Below, piece after piece: positions 22,383 to 32,356 of a stretch of 64,000 bases of DNA. The notes beneath the pieces are model-generated. The model had not been told where the DNA came from. It was given only the letters and a program-made list of their open reading frames with translations, and ran no database searches. A program made the translations under genes and the position numbers. Origin of the DNA: Microplitis mediator (taxonomy: Eukaryota; Arthropoda; Insecta; Hymenoptera; Braconidae). The stretch is from the NCBI RefSeq assembly GCF_029852145.1, contig NC_079976.1, forward strand, positions 16,699,117 through 16,763,116, read 5' to 3'. The first letter of the stretch is position 1. The number at the start of each line of letters is the position of its first letter.

Positions 22383-23515
22383 ATACATAATTAAAAATAT
22401 GAAGGTTTTCACGCCAATGAAGCGTGATAAGGTCTAATCTTGTAAAGACTTATACATAACTGATGTATATGAGTTCATATCAGTCATGTTAGATCAGATC
22501 AGAATTTTTTGTTAAATTTAATAAGATCCCGCGTACAATGTTTTTATAACATTATGTTAAATTTTTTTGCAAAATTATATAAAACTGTGTGATAATTTTG
22601 ACAATGTTATAAAATTTTATTAAATTTCATTTAATTATTACTTTCTTTACTCAGATCTTGCATTGTTAAATTTAATAAGATTTTTGAAAATTTTATAAAA
22701 ACAACTTTTCACGGGTAATTATTATATCAATCGACCTTTTAGCTATTTATAATTCTATTTATTTCCAATTAGTTTGTATTTAGAGCACGTGATTCACTAA
22801 CACGAAGGCAAGAAATTTAATGTGACAAATTAACCATATTGGATGTCATCCAATTAACTGTAATGTAATAAACATTTTTGGATGCAATAGGACGTCGATT
22901 TAATATTAATTTAAGTGTGTTTTTAACTAAATGAAAAAATTATGGCAGTTGTTATGTACAAAATATATTATTTACATAAGGAACAAATAAGACGTCATAA
23001 CATAATAATAATATTAATAATAATAATTAACGTTACGGTTTTATGAAAAACTTGACAACTGTCAACTTTATAATTATAGCACTATTAAATGCTCAGAAAA
23101 TTACATTCTTGTAACTGTACGTATTAATATGTTCAAACACGTGATTAACAATAATCGAATGATAATGATAATAATAGTCTAGTAATATTAATAATAGTGA
23201 TAATAATATATCACAACATAAAACTGCGTTGATAAACTAAAAGTACTTGATGGACGTTATTTTGAAATGCTACTCAGCGGATATTGACACATTATTATGT
23301 AAATAATTTTCTGATTCAATTTTTAATTTTAGTAGTACTATTTAATATGTTCGATCACCTTTAGGTTTTGATAGAGGAATAGGTGGTTTTATTGAATTTT
23401 TAAAGTTATCATCAATTGACATCAACATTAATTTAACATCTAATCTACCACTAATAATAGATTTAATAATGGCATTAGTGGTATAAAAATCTGGGCTTAT
23501 TCGTGTTGATAGACT
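22383..23515. other. AT-rich gap
   Basis: Rich in ATAATAAT words (22990-23240). No gene supported. Confidence 0.45.
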
Positions 23516-24075
23516 ACACGGAAAGAAAATTATGGAAACGGTTCCCATAATTCTATAAAATTTTTTTCCTATAGCAACATATGAACTATGACCATAAAGT
23601 ATGGGAGCAGTTCCTATAATTATAGGAATGTTTCCCATAATCATGGGAACAGTTTCTATAATTATGGGATTGCTACCCATAACATTAGAGGAGTGGTTCC
23701 TACACGGAAAAAATCCTGTCGCTGCAACAGGATTTTATCCTGTTGCTCCCACAGGACCGCGTCCTATTGCAGCACCTATTTTTTTCCGTGTATAATTATA
23801 GGAATTTCCTATAATTTGAAGACATTGTTCCTATAATATTATGGAAATCATTCCTATTCTATATAGGAATGAACCCTATATTTGATAGGAATTATTCCCA
23901 TAAATTATAGCAACCATTTTCATAACATTATAAGAATGGTTCATATAATAGTACGGAAACTATTCCTATAATATTATAGTAATGGTTCCTATAATGTTAT
24001 TGGAATAGTTCCTATAATAGTATGAGATCTATTCCCATAATGCATAACAAAAGTTCCCATAATTTTCTTTTCGTG
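23516..24075. mobile_element. CACGGAAAG-ended MITE built of short palindromes
   Basis: Ends CACGGAAAGAAAATTATGG and CCATAATTTTCTTTTCGTG-like are inverted with TA on each side. The interior is a chain of about twenty ~25-bp units of the form TTCC(C/T)ATAATNTATGGGAA, so every unit is a small hairpin. A second MITE (23703-23790) sits inside. No coding. Confidence 0.7.
23703..23790. mobile_element. 88-bp MITE nested in the palindrome-array MITE
   Basis: CACGGAAAAAATCCTGTCGC at the left and TTTTTTTCCGTG at the right, with TA on both sides. Inside are GCTGCAACAGGA and TCCTGTTGCTCC style inverted words. Confidence 0.6.
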
Positions 24076-25152
24076 TATACTAGTCAGTTTCGTCCATTAT
24101 CATGGGCAAAAGCGGACTAAGATCTTTTCCGGAAACTGTGTTGTTGGTGTTACCAACAGAGCTACGATTTATTTTTTGTTGATCATGATAATCTGTTGAA
24201 TCTGTTTAATTATCCTGTGAATCAAGAATGTATTTTTGTAGCTGTAGAAACCAGCAACTGCTGACTCGTCGTTCTTTCTCGGCTCGAGATTACAGCGGAC
24301 GTGATACTTTCAGTTGTTTACGAAATTTTATTAGCAGTGATGATGAAGTACTTGATTATGACATTGAAAATATGACCGGAGTTGACTGAGTTGGAATTTT
24401 TGGAATCGTATATCATTGACTTGTTGATAAATCTTATTTTACTAAACTAACTGAGTCACTTTTGCGTGCACTTCATTTTTTCAATTTCCATACATTTCCA
24501 TTCTCGTTTTTATTTTTAACAATTTTTAATTTCATCATTTCATTTACTTGTACAATCGTGGGTTTATTCTTTTTATTTTTATTTTTTTTCTTCTTCAATG
24601 AACTTTTTTAAATTTTATTTCCAACTTCTTCATTTTCTTTATTTTTATCATCTTCCATCTCTTTAAACATAAATTAAAAATTTTCAATAACATTGATTCA
24701 TCACCATCTCTAGTAGCATCATCAAGGAAGTCTCACGAAAATTTGTACCGTCAGTTTTTAACATATCTGTATCATCAGTCTTGGACAAGTATGGGGCAAG
24801 ATAGTTCCGTAAGATACATTAAATAAATCTGTAGTCATATTTGCTTCAGACAAGATACGTGCTCAAAATGCATTAGCTTTGACTCACTGCAGAATTGCTT
24901 AACATACCTGGAAATATTTAGCTTTTTCGCTAGTTCGCAAGCCACCTTTTAGTATAGCAAATTCAGTAGTGCTTACTTAATGTTGCATATAATTTCATTG
25001 AGTAATAATTCTATTAATTTGTAGCATTTTAAATTTAAATGAGGACCACTGGATTTGCTATGGGTATGACATTTGAGCTTGGAATGACTTAGAGATAAAG
25101 AAACCTGATTTTTAAAACAATTATGCAGTAACTCTGACCTAAGATTATTATA
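24076..25152. other. AT-rich gap
   Basis: T-rich, with no supported gene. Fragments with ATCATCAT/TTCATCATT words only. Confidence 0.4.
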
Positions 25153-25714
25153 CACGGAGAAAAATGTTCGCTCGAAACCTACCAATTTTTATTATGTTGT
25201 CGACCAAACTTGAAACAAGAATGGAAGCATCCAAAAAATTACTATGCTCTTATAAAAAATTATTATGCCGCATCACAATTATTATAATGTATAGAAGTAA
25301 CTGTTATTAAATCTTATCGATAAGTGTCTCACGCGTCGTAAATATTATGATACAGCATAATAATTTTTCGCATGAGCATAATAATTTTTGGATGCTTCCC
25401 TTCCTGTTTCAAGTTTTGTCGACAGCACACGGAAAGATTAGAACCCGACTGATTACTGTTCTGCACCCGACTCAGTAAGGTGCTGGAAAGAAATGCCGGA
25501 TTGTGGTGCAGCACTACACTGAATACTGTGCGGGACCTGACTGAATGATGTGCGCACACGACTCAGTCAGGTCCCGCACAGTAATCAATGTGGTGCTGCA
25601 CCACAATCCAGCATTTTTTTCTGAGTCGGGTGCAGAACAGTAGCCAGTCGGGTTCCAATCTTTCCGTGCATAATAAAAATTGGTAGGTTTCGAGCCAAAA
25701 TTTTTCTCAGTGTG
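25153..25714. mobile_element. CACGGAGAAAAA-ended MITE
   Basis: Left CACGGAGAAAAATGTTCG with CGAAACCTACCAATTTTTAT, right its inverse ending near 25712, TA flanks. A second inverted pair (GAAGCATCCAAAAAATTA near 25226 and TAATTTTTGGATGCTTCC near 25382) lies further in. The right arm is interrupted by another MITE. Confidence 0.7.
25428..25668. mobile_element. 241-bp MITE nested in the previous MITE
   Basis: Ends CACGGAAAGATTAGAACCCG and its inverse; CA occurs on both sides. The centre is a near-perfect palindrome around GACCTGACTGAAT / ACTCAGTCAGGTCCCGCACA. Confidence 0.7.
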
Positions 25715-25728
25715 TAGTTTGTATATTG

Positions 25729-27007
25729 TGAAACGATGTTGAGGTCCACCCCTCTAGTAGGGATGAATCAACCGTCCGTTACCCATTTAAATTAAATGGG
25801 CCCGTGTCCCTTTTAGCTAGGAAGCTAATTATCTGGTAACTGATCCTGGTGTTACCCGGTTCGTAAGGACCAGACGACCGGTTGGCTATAAATTTATATA
25901 TGCAAAAGGTATATAAAGGATCGGGAGTCGTGGGGCTCGTAATAGGGTATTAATATACCAGAAAGAAAGATAGTAGACTACAGGTGTTTGCAAAATAAGC
26001 CAAACTAGTGAGAAGCACAAGAATTACAAAGGTATAATAATAGTGTTATTATACTTACCTGTGAGATGTTGGTTCACTGGTATCGATGGTTGAGAGCAAT
26101 AAATAATTAAGACAATTGTGAGCTCTGTATCACAATTGTCTGGTATAGCTACAAGCAGGTATTGTAGATGAGTATCGCGGCAGGTACGCGCTTCTGTAAG
26201 CAGGTATTACAGGGTAAATCGCGGCAGGTACGCGCTTCCACAAGCAGGTATTGTGGGATGAGGTCGTGGCAGGTACACGCTTCTACGAGCAGGTATCGTA
26301 GGGAAATATCGTGGCAGGTACACGCTTTTACAAGCAGGTATTGTAGGAAAATGTCGTGGCAGGTACACGCTTCTACGAGCAGGTATCGTAGGAAAAGGAT
26401 GTAGCAGGTATACATCTTTACGGGGTTACCGTCTTCTATAGGCAGGTACTATAGGCTAGGATGAGGATACAGCAGGTATGCACCTCTACGGGGTTGCCGT
26501 CTTCTATAGGCAGGTACTATAGGCTAGGATGAGGATACAGCAGGTATGCACCTCTACGGGGTTGCCGTCTTCTACAGGAAGGTATGTAGGCTAGGAAGTG
26601 TAGCAGGTATACACGAGAATAATCATTGCAGTTAATGATTATTCGATTAATTAAAAAGTATACTTAAATACTACTGAATACTCAGGCGTAGACAGGTAAA
26701 AGTTAAAAGAAAAGAGTTAAAAAGAAGAAACTTATTTATTATAAATTCATTATGAATTTAATGGTGAGAATACTAGTATAAATCTGAATAATTAGCGGCG
26801 CGCAGGCCTTCTTATAGATTCACGTCGATGCTCATGCGTCGACGTGATGCGCATCCCTTCCATTTAAAATTCAAATGGAGAGGGATTATTAAATAATAAT
26901 AATAATTGAATACAGTTCAGCGGGTAAACCAGGTGAACGTGGTAACTCCCCTAGGTAACGGCCTATTATCATGGTGCGATAATGAGGATTTCATAAACCT
27001 CGTTACA
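25729..27007 (-). repeat. 3' LTR of the Gypsy element
   Basis: On the minus strand it starts TGTAACGAGG (at 27007) and ends TCGTTTCA (at 25729). It matches 37704-38982 with no length difference. It contains a CAGGTA-rich repeat block and a near-palindrome around CACGTCGA...TCGACGTG (26820-26850). Confidence 0.92.
26150..26700. promoter_or_regulatory. GCAGGTA repeat block in LTR (18 CAGGTA copies)
   Basis: Degenerate ~30/60-bp units each hold GCAGGTA followed by T or C. I count 18 CAGGTA on the plus strand here. The repeats make small ORFs on both strands that are surely not genes. CAGGTA is the core of the Zelda/TAGteam early-embryo activator site known in Drosophila, and CAGGTG-like cores are also bound by Snail/ZEB-type proteins, so an enhancer array is plausible. 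The same block is at 38125-38675 in the other LTR. Confidence 0.55.
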
Positions 27008-27872
27008 CCCCCGAGCCAGACTGGAAGTTACTCGGTGACTTTCAGTCGAAAGCGATTTAAAAAGTACCATGATGATAGGCGATTACGTACAATCAGTCTG
27101 TAAATAATAGCAAGATGAATTAGATAATTAATTATTATAAATTATTAATTAAAGATAGTTAACAATAATTAATTAGAATAATATTTGGTACTTAATACAT
27201 TGTATATCAGGTAATATTTATAGGATTCATCAATATCCTTTTTAAACAAACTAAAAAATTGAAAATACAAAATAATAAACGAGTTACAATAAAGTGTTAA
27301 TTAATATCAGGTAATCTCGGTATAAAAATATTTGATTATTAAATATTTTCTTATTCATAAATAATCTTATATGATTCTATATTATTTATATCTTTTTTAA
27401 CATTTATAAATTCTGATATATGTATTATATATTTTTTTTTTTTTTTCTCTATATGTTATTAAATTTAACATCACATATATATTTATGTAGTATGATATAT
27501 TTGATTATATAATATATTTTTTTTTCTTTTTGTTTTACGGTAATACCGATAGTGATATGAGTAGTGTTTCAAGTGGTAATAAAATGTAGGTCATTTCGCA
27601 TTCTGAGGTATAAAAACAGGTATTTTGCAAAAGAAAACTTGAGTAATTAAATAAATAAAATAATAATATAAGAACTTTTTTTTTTTCAAAATTAGGGCTT
27701 CAGTAATCAAAAGAAAAATAAATAATAAAAGATTTTTTTTTTTTTTTTTTTTTAAATTTCGGGTGAAGCCCAGAAAATAAGGATCGTCAAAAAATAAAAA
27801 TCAAAATAGAGTGAACTCTCTGAACGTTTTACCTCAGGTGCGAGACACTTAATTAGTTGTTGACGGTGTTGA
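27008..27872 (-). other. 3' non-coding region of the Gypsy element
   Basis: Between ORF3 and the 3' LTR, AT-rich with T-runs at 27430 and 27735. The sense-strand sequence before the LTR is GGCTCGGGGG, a short purine tract that may serve as the polypurine primer. Confidence 0.55.
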
Positions 27873-28607
27873 CTATGGTGGAAGAACATCAATGGCCCCT
27901 CTGTCGTCTCGGCTTAGGTTTACTCTGGTTCTGCAGGCTCTGCATTTCGGGTCGAAATATGGATGCTGGGTTTTACAGGTGAGGCAGAATTCCTTTATCA
28001 GCTCAAATCCGGCTGATGATGATGGTAAGTATGGACACGAGTTATTGTTGTGTCCCACTCTGAGACAGCTGGTGCAGTAGTCGTCTCCGAATTTGGCGTT
28101 GGAACATTCTTGATGTGAATGCCCCTTTCTTTTACAACGGAGACATCCGGTTGATCCAGGTACGGATGATAGTCTGGTCTCTGCGGTCTGAGTTCCCACA
28201 GTTCTTGTTGCAGGTGGTAATACCTCAACTTTTTGGCACAATGTTCGCCAGTAGGCTCTCCAGGTCTCCTCAGGTACAGTATCTCGCAGGTCGTATTGAC
28301 TTTCGTGTACGGAGTCTCCAATCTTGATAGTTAACGGTACAATAAACGGTACCGTTGTAAAGTCAGGTGGTGTAGTGATCGTTGCAGATTTTGGTATCGG
28401 CTTTACGAATGATAAGTCGCTGATGTCAACCAATTTGCTATGAGGTTGATCGTATACAATTGTGCGACGATGATCTCTGGTTACGTGAAATTTATATATC
28501 AGGTTTGGTGTAGTCGGAATATTCGGACCCACAAATGCAGGTGCCTTGAACACAGGGTTGTTCCAGTATTGTCGTAGGCTGGCTTGACGTTGATTTTCTT
28601 CGGCCAT
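27873..28607 (-). CDS. Gypsy ORF3: zinc-knuckle protein in the env position
   Basis: An intact 244-codon ORF with an ATG at 28607, lying downstream of pol. The first ~140 residues carry no motif I know. Then come C-L-R-C-x4-H-x4-C and C-T-S-C-x4-H-x4-C knuckles (about residues 155-195), and a third cysteine cluster C-L-T-C...C-R-A-C (about 212-232). It has no signal peptide or membrane segment, so it is not an envelope. It looks like a second nucleocapsid-like or nucleic-acid-binding protein. It would have to be made from a spliced or internal mRNA. Possible origins are a duplicated gag end or a captured gene. Function unknown. Confidence 0.75.
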   Translation of the reverse strand: MAEENQRQASLRQYWNNPVFKAPAFVGPNIPTTPNLIYKFHVTRDHRRTIVYDQPHSKLVDISDLSFVKPIPKSATITTPPDFTTVPFIVPLTIKIGDSVHESQYDLRDTVPEETWRAYWRTLCQKVEVLPPATRTVGTQTAETRLSSVPGSTGCLRCKRKGHSHQECSNAKFGDDYCTSCLRVGHNNNSCPYLPSSSAGFELIKEFCLTCKTQHPYFDPKCRACRTRVNLSRDDRGAIDVLPP

Positions 28608-28726
28608 TTTTTTTCAGGTTTTACAGCGATGACTCGTATTCGATGATAGCACAGGTACTTAAGTGTCTCGCCCTTGGGTGTTGTTCAGGTGGTCGTGTCT
28701 GTGAAAGTAAGAAACAAATTAATTAC

Positions 28727-29044
28727 TCAAGTTTGGCGAGCAGATCTTCTAGGCACTTTTAAATCAGACAATTTATAGGTGCCAATGATTTTGTTATCGT
28801 TATCACAAATGATAGCCATGCTGGATGATATAAATTTGTTTATAAAAAATGGTCCCTTTCTGGGTGGAACGAGCTTACCAGCGATTCCTTCTGCTTTCCG
28901 ACTCAGAGTTTTTGATTTTATGTATACTTCCGCGCCTACGGTTAAATTAGTTTCAGGTCGCGGAGATTTTCGCGTGGTGGTTTGCACATCTTGTGCTTTT
29001 AACATTTTTAATTCAACAAAATGTCGAATTTCATCTAACAAATT
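28727..29044 (-). pseudogene. Integrase C-terminal domain, beyond an in-frame stop
   Basis: About 105 codons that continue pol in the same frame after the TAA at 29045-29047. The sequence holds G-P-F-F-I-N-K-F-I, the GPY/F-like module of Gypsy integrases, and a basic tail. In an intact relative it would be fused to pol. Either the TAA is a recent mutation or it is read through. Stop-codon context (CTT TAA AAT) is not a known readthrough signal. Confidence 0.7.
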
Positions 29045-32000
29045 TTAAAGTCGCTCGCGCTCCACAGATTTATCAATTTCAGGTATTAATGATATGTCGC
29101 GATGCAGTTCGAGGTATCTAGGATCTCTGCCGAAATTGAGGAAGGCAGGACTGCAGGCGAGGGAGCTGTGAATTGAGGTGTTATAGGCGTATGTTAGCTC
29201 AGGTAGCCACTCATCCCATTTATTATGTTTATCAGTCAGGTAGGATCGGATCATTATTTTTAGATTTCGATTTATTCTCTCGATTGGATTGGATTGAGGA
29301 GAATACGGTGGAGTGAATTCATGTGTGGTCTGAGTTAAATTTAAAAATGAAGTTACATCTTTATTTGTGAATTCGGTGCCATTATCAGAGATAACAACAC
29401 GGGCAGGTCCCCATCGTCTAAAAATGTCGCGTAAAAATTCTACGGCTTTTCTACCGGTTGGCTCAGGCGTTGCTCGGAGTTCTAGATAGCGAGTGTATAC
29501 GTCACATAGTACAAATAGATGTGTTTTGCCGTGAGTTGAGCGCGGTAGTGGGCCGACTGTGTCGATCGATACACATTCCCAGGGTTCAGTGATAGGTCGA
29601 TGACCTTCAGGAATGTTAGGAGGGTTGGTGTCAGGTTTATGCAGGAGGCAGGTTGTACACTTGTTGACAAAGTCACGTGTGTCTTTGTACATTCCTGGCC
29701 AGTAGTATTTTAGTGTTAGGTGTTCGTACGTCTTATTAATACCGAGATGTCCGGACGTATTTGTGTTATGTATTTCGGTCAATATGTCTTCCCGATTTTC
29801 TTCTGGTACAACGAGTTTCCAATTTTCTGGTGATTCTTGTAAATAATTAAACGGCGTTCGATGTCGATAAAAATATAATTTACCGTCGGTTATTTTCCAT
29901 TGTGGGAATCGGTTTGGAAAATCAGTTACGTCTTGAATCTTTCGATTGTACCAGTCGTAGCTGATGGCTCGGTACAAAGTACGGTGTTGACAATTATCGA
30001 TTTGTATTGTAGCGGCATCGTAAACTCGTGATAACGCGTCCGCGGCTTCGTTTTCGGTACCTTTGCGGTGAGTCATGGTAATTGGAAAACATAAAAGTTC
30101 CATGGCCCATCGCGCTAGTCGTCCGCGAGGATTTTTAATGTCTTTTAGCCAGGTTAGACTGGCATGGTCAGTTATTACCGTCACGGGATACCCCTCTAAA
30201 TATCCCCTTAATTTTTTTAGAGCCCACACGACAGCAAGACATTCACGTTCTGTAGTTGTATAATTAGACTCGTGTTTGTTTAAAGGTCGCGATATTGCGG
30301 TGATTACATATTCGCGGTCTTCCCCTTGTTGGGTTAATAACGCGGCAATACCCGAGTCGCTTGCGTCGGTGTAAAGTAGGAACGGTAAAGTATAGTCAGG
30401 TACTGACAAGGTCGGAGCGTCAAGAAGAGCTTGTTTTAATTCTTCAAATGCAGTTTGTTCTGTCTCCGTCCATTGCCAGGGTATTTTGTCGCTGGTCAAT
30501 TTATTTAACGGGTTTTGTGCCCGAGTAACGTCTTTTAAATGTCGACGGTACCAGTTTACCATCCCCAGAAATCTCCGTAGTTGTTTTCGGGTTGTTGGAG
30601 GTGGATATGTGCTGATCGCAGCAGTTTTTTCTGGGTCCGGTGAAACTCCTTCACGCGAAATAATGAACCCTAAGAATTTTATCGATTCTTGGCAAAAGTT
30701 ACATTTTTCACGCTTTATATCTAGTCCGATTTGTCGAAAGGTGTCAAATAGTAGGCCGAGTATTATCAGGTGGATATCGAAAGTGGGTGTAACGATTATC
30801 CAATCATCCATGTATGATTGAATAAAGTTTTCCCAGTAGGCCGGTAGCGATTTTTGTTGCAAAAGACGTCGAAACGCCTTTTTGACCTCGTCCATTGCAG
30901 CTTGGTACGTCGCGGGGGCAGTTTTTAAACCTTGCGCCATTTTTACGAATTCGTAAAAACCTTTACCCTCGACTGCAAACGCTGTTAGGTGACGGTCTTC
31001 TTCGCGTATTAATATTTGATAATACGCGTTGCTACAATCGATAGTGGATCGGTATTCCCCCTCGCGTATAACTTCGAGAACGGTATCCATGCGAACCATG
31101 GGATACGCGACAAACTTAGTTACCGCGTTTAGCGGGCGAAAATCGATACACATTCGCCAATGTTCCGGCTTACTTCCGTCAAAGGGTGGAAGTCCTGGTA
31201 ATGACTTTTTACGCACCATTACTGGTTGACAGCTCCATTCGCTGGTACTTGGTCGAATTACCCCGTCTGCCAGCATATTATCGACAATCATATGCATGGC
31301 CTGTCTCACTATAGGTGTTCTGCGGTAATTTTTAACACGAATGGGCTTTGTATCGGTTAATTCGATTTTATGTTCTACGACGGTGATAGTGCCGAGAGCT
31401 GCGTCTTTCATTTTGTCAAATTCACGATCAAGAAATTCATTTAATTGGTCATGCTCCGTGGTAATAGTTCGATAAATTAATCCCGGTAATTTGGTGGTGT
31501 GACTGTGATAAATGTCGTCAGTGTGTTTCCAAGTCCACGTATAGTCGGCGGTATTAATTTTTATGTGGTGTCTTATCATGAATTTTAATCCGATTATTAT
31601 GTCGTCCGGCATGTCTTCGAAGATTTCGAACCAGTCCTCGGTGTCAATCGTATTAATGGTAAAATTCAAATAAACTTTCTCGGTACTACGTACGAGTGTA
31701 TTGTCCGCGAGTATGAAGGTGGAATTATGTTTAGCGGTTTTGAATTTTAGAATGTTGTGAGGAATGAGAGTGACAATTTTTCGCGATATGAAATTTTTAT
31801 TCGCGCCGGTATCGAATATAGCGATGAATGAACGCGTGGTGAAAGTGAAAGTGCAGTTTATTGATCGACTTACTGCGGGCGGCGGTGGAGTGATGAGAGG
31901 CAACTCCACAGGTGTGTCGGCGTGTTCTATATCGGTGGTGCTTGTAGATTTTTCAGAGGTGAGCTTATTTCGTGACATGATGTTTATACAGGTGAAGTTA

Positions 32001-32356
32001 CAGCCTGAATCGTTGTTGATATTTGAATTAGACAGGCAACGGATCTGCGAGCAGAAGTTCCCGGTGCTGGCTTGACACCCCATGTCGTCGGTAGATTCTT
32101 CAGATGTATCTCGGTCGGTGTAGGAATCTGAACTGATGCTCCCGGATATAAATTTATTATCCTGGGATAGAGGTTGACCGATATTGTTACTCAGCGCATC
32201 AGTTACTATAGAGGTTGTTGTAATTGGTGGAAGAGGCGTTAAAAGTGGTGGGTATGCATCTGCCCCTTCTCGTATATCGAGCATACCACTTACTCGTTTT
32301 TTGAGTCGCATCCGCACTCTGTGACTAACACTCCCACCTTTCCGCATTTTATGCAC
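29045..32356 (-). CDS. pol: Gypsy pol: protease, RT, RNase H, integrase
   Basis: An open frame of about 1100 codons in the -1 frame relative to gag. Protease D-T-G-A lies near residue 180. The RT has Y-M-D-D near 514. RNase H has Y-T-D-A-S near 661. The integrase zinc motif (H-x-H...C-T-T-C) spans about 870-905, and catalytic D, D and E are in S-I-D-T-V-G-P, I-S-D-N-G-T-E-F and N-P-I-E-R-I-N. It is expressed as a gag-pol fusion through the slippery site at 32296-32302, so its nominal start codon is not used. The frame ends early at a TAA; integrase residues after the catalytic core lie beyond it (28727-29044). Pol replicates and inserts the element. Confidence 0.92.
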   Translation of the reverse strand: MHKMRKGGSVSHRVRMRLKKRVSGMLDIREGADAYPPLLTPLPPITTTSIVTDALSNNIGQPLSQDNKFISGSISSDSYTDRDTSEESTDDMGCQASTGNFCSQIRCLSNSNINNDSGCNFTCINIMSRNKLTSEKSTSTTDIEHADTPVELPLITPPPPAVSRSINCTFTFTTRSFIAIFDTGANKNFISRKIVTLIPHNILKFKTAKHNSTFILADNTLVRSTEKVYLNFTINTIDTEDWFEIFEDMPDDIIIGLKFMIRHHIKINTADYTWTWKHTDDIYHSHTTKLPGLIYRTITTEHDQLNEFLDREFDKMKDAALGTITVVEHKIELTDTKPIRVKNYRRTPIVRQAMHMIVDNMLADGVIRPSTSEWSCQPVMVRKKSLPGLPPFDGSKPEHWRMCIDFRPLNAVTKFVAYPMVRMDTVLEVIREGEYRSTIDCSNAYYQILIREEDRHLTAFAVEGKGFYEFVKMAQGLKTAPATYQAAMDEVKKAFRRLLQQKSLPAYWENFIQSYMDDWIIVTPTFDIHLIILGLLFDTFRQIGLDIKREKCNFCQESIKFLGFIISREGVSPDPEKTAAISTYPPPTTRKQLRRFLGMVNWYRRHLKDVTRAQNPLNKLTSDKIPWQWTETEQTAFEELKQALLDAPTLSVPDYTLPFLLYTDASDSGIAALLTQQGEDREYVITAISRPLNKHESNYTTTERECLAVVWALKKLRGYLEGYPVTVITDHASLTWLKDIKNPRGRLARWAMELLCFPITMTHRKGTENEAADALSRVYDAATIQIDNCQHRTLYRAISYDWYNRKIQDVTDFPNRFPQWKITDGKLYFYRHRTPFNYLQESPENWKLVVPEENREDILTEIHNTNTSGHLGINKTYEHLTLKYYWPGMYKDTRDFVNKCTTCLLHKPDTNPPNIPEGHRPITEPWECVSIDTVGPLPRSTHGKTHLFVLCDVYTRYLELRATPEPTGRKAVEFLRDIFRRWGPARVVISDNGTEFTNKDVTSFLNLTQTTHEFTPPYSPQSNPIERINRNLKIMIRSYLTDKHNKWDEWLPELTYAYNTSIHSSLACSPAFLNFGRDPRYLELHRDISLIPEIDKSVERERL

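Noticed and set aside
26149..26415. 88-codon minus ORF and 78-codon plus ORF with repeated C-T-C-H-D / S-T-S-R-Y units (and the copy at 38124-38390)
   Set aside because: They are translations of the LTR tandem repeat on both strands; repeat period explains the open frames.
26150..26700. CRISPR array
   Set aside because: Repeats are degenerate, contiguous and lie in LTRs of a eukaryotic retrotransposon.
27873..28607. Envelope gene
   Set aside because: No signal peptide, membrane segment or cleavage site; cysteine pattern is of zinc knuckles.
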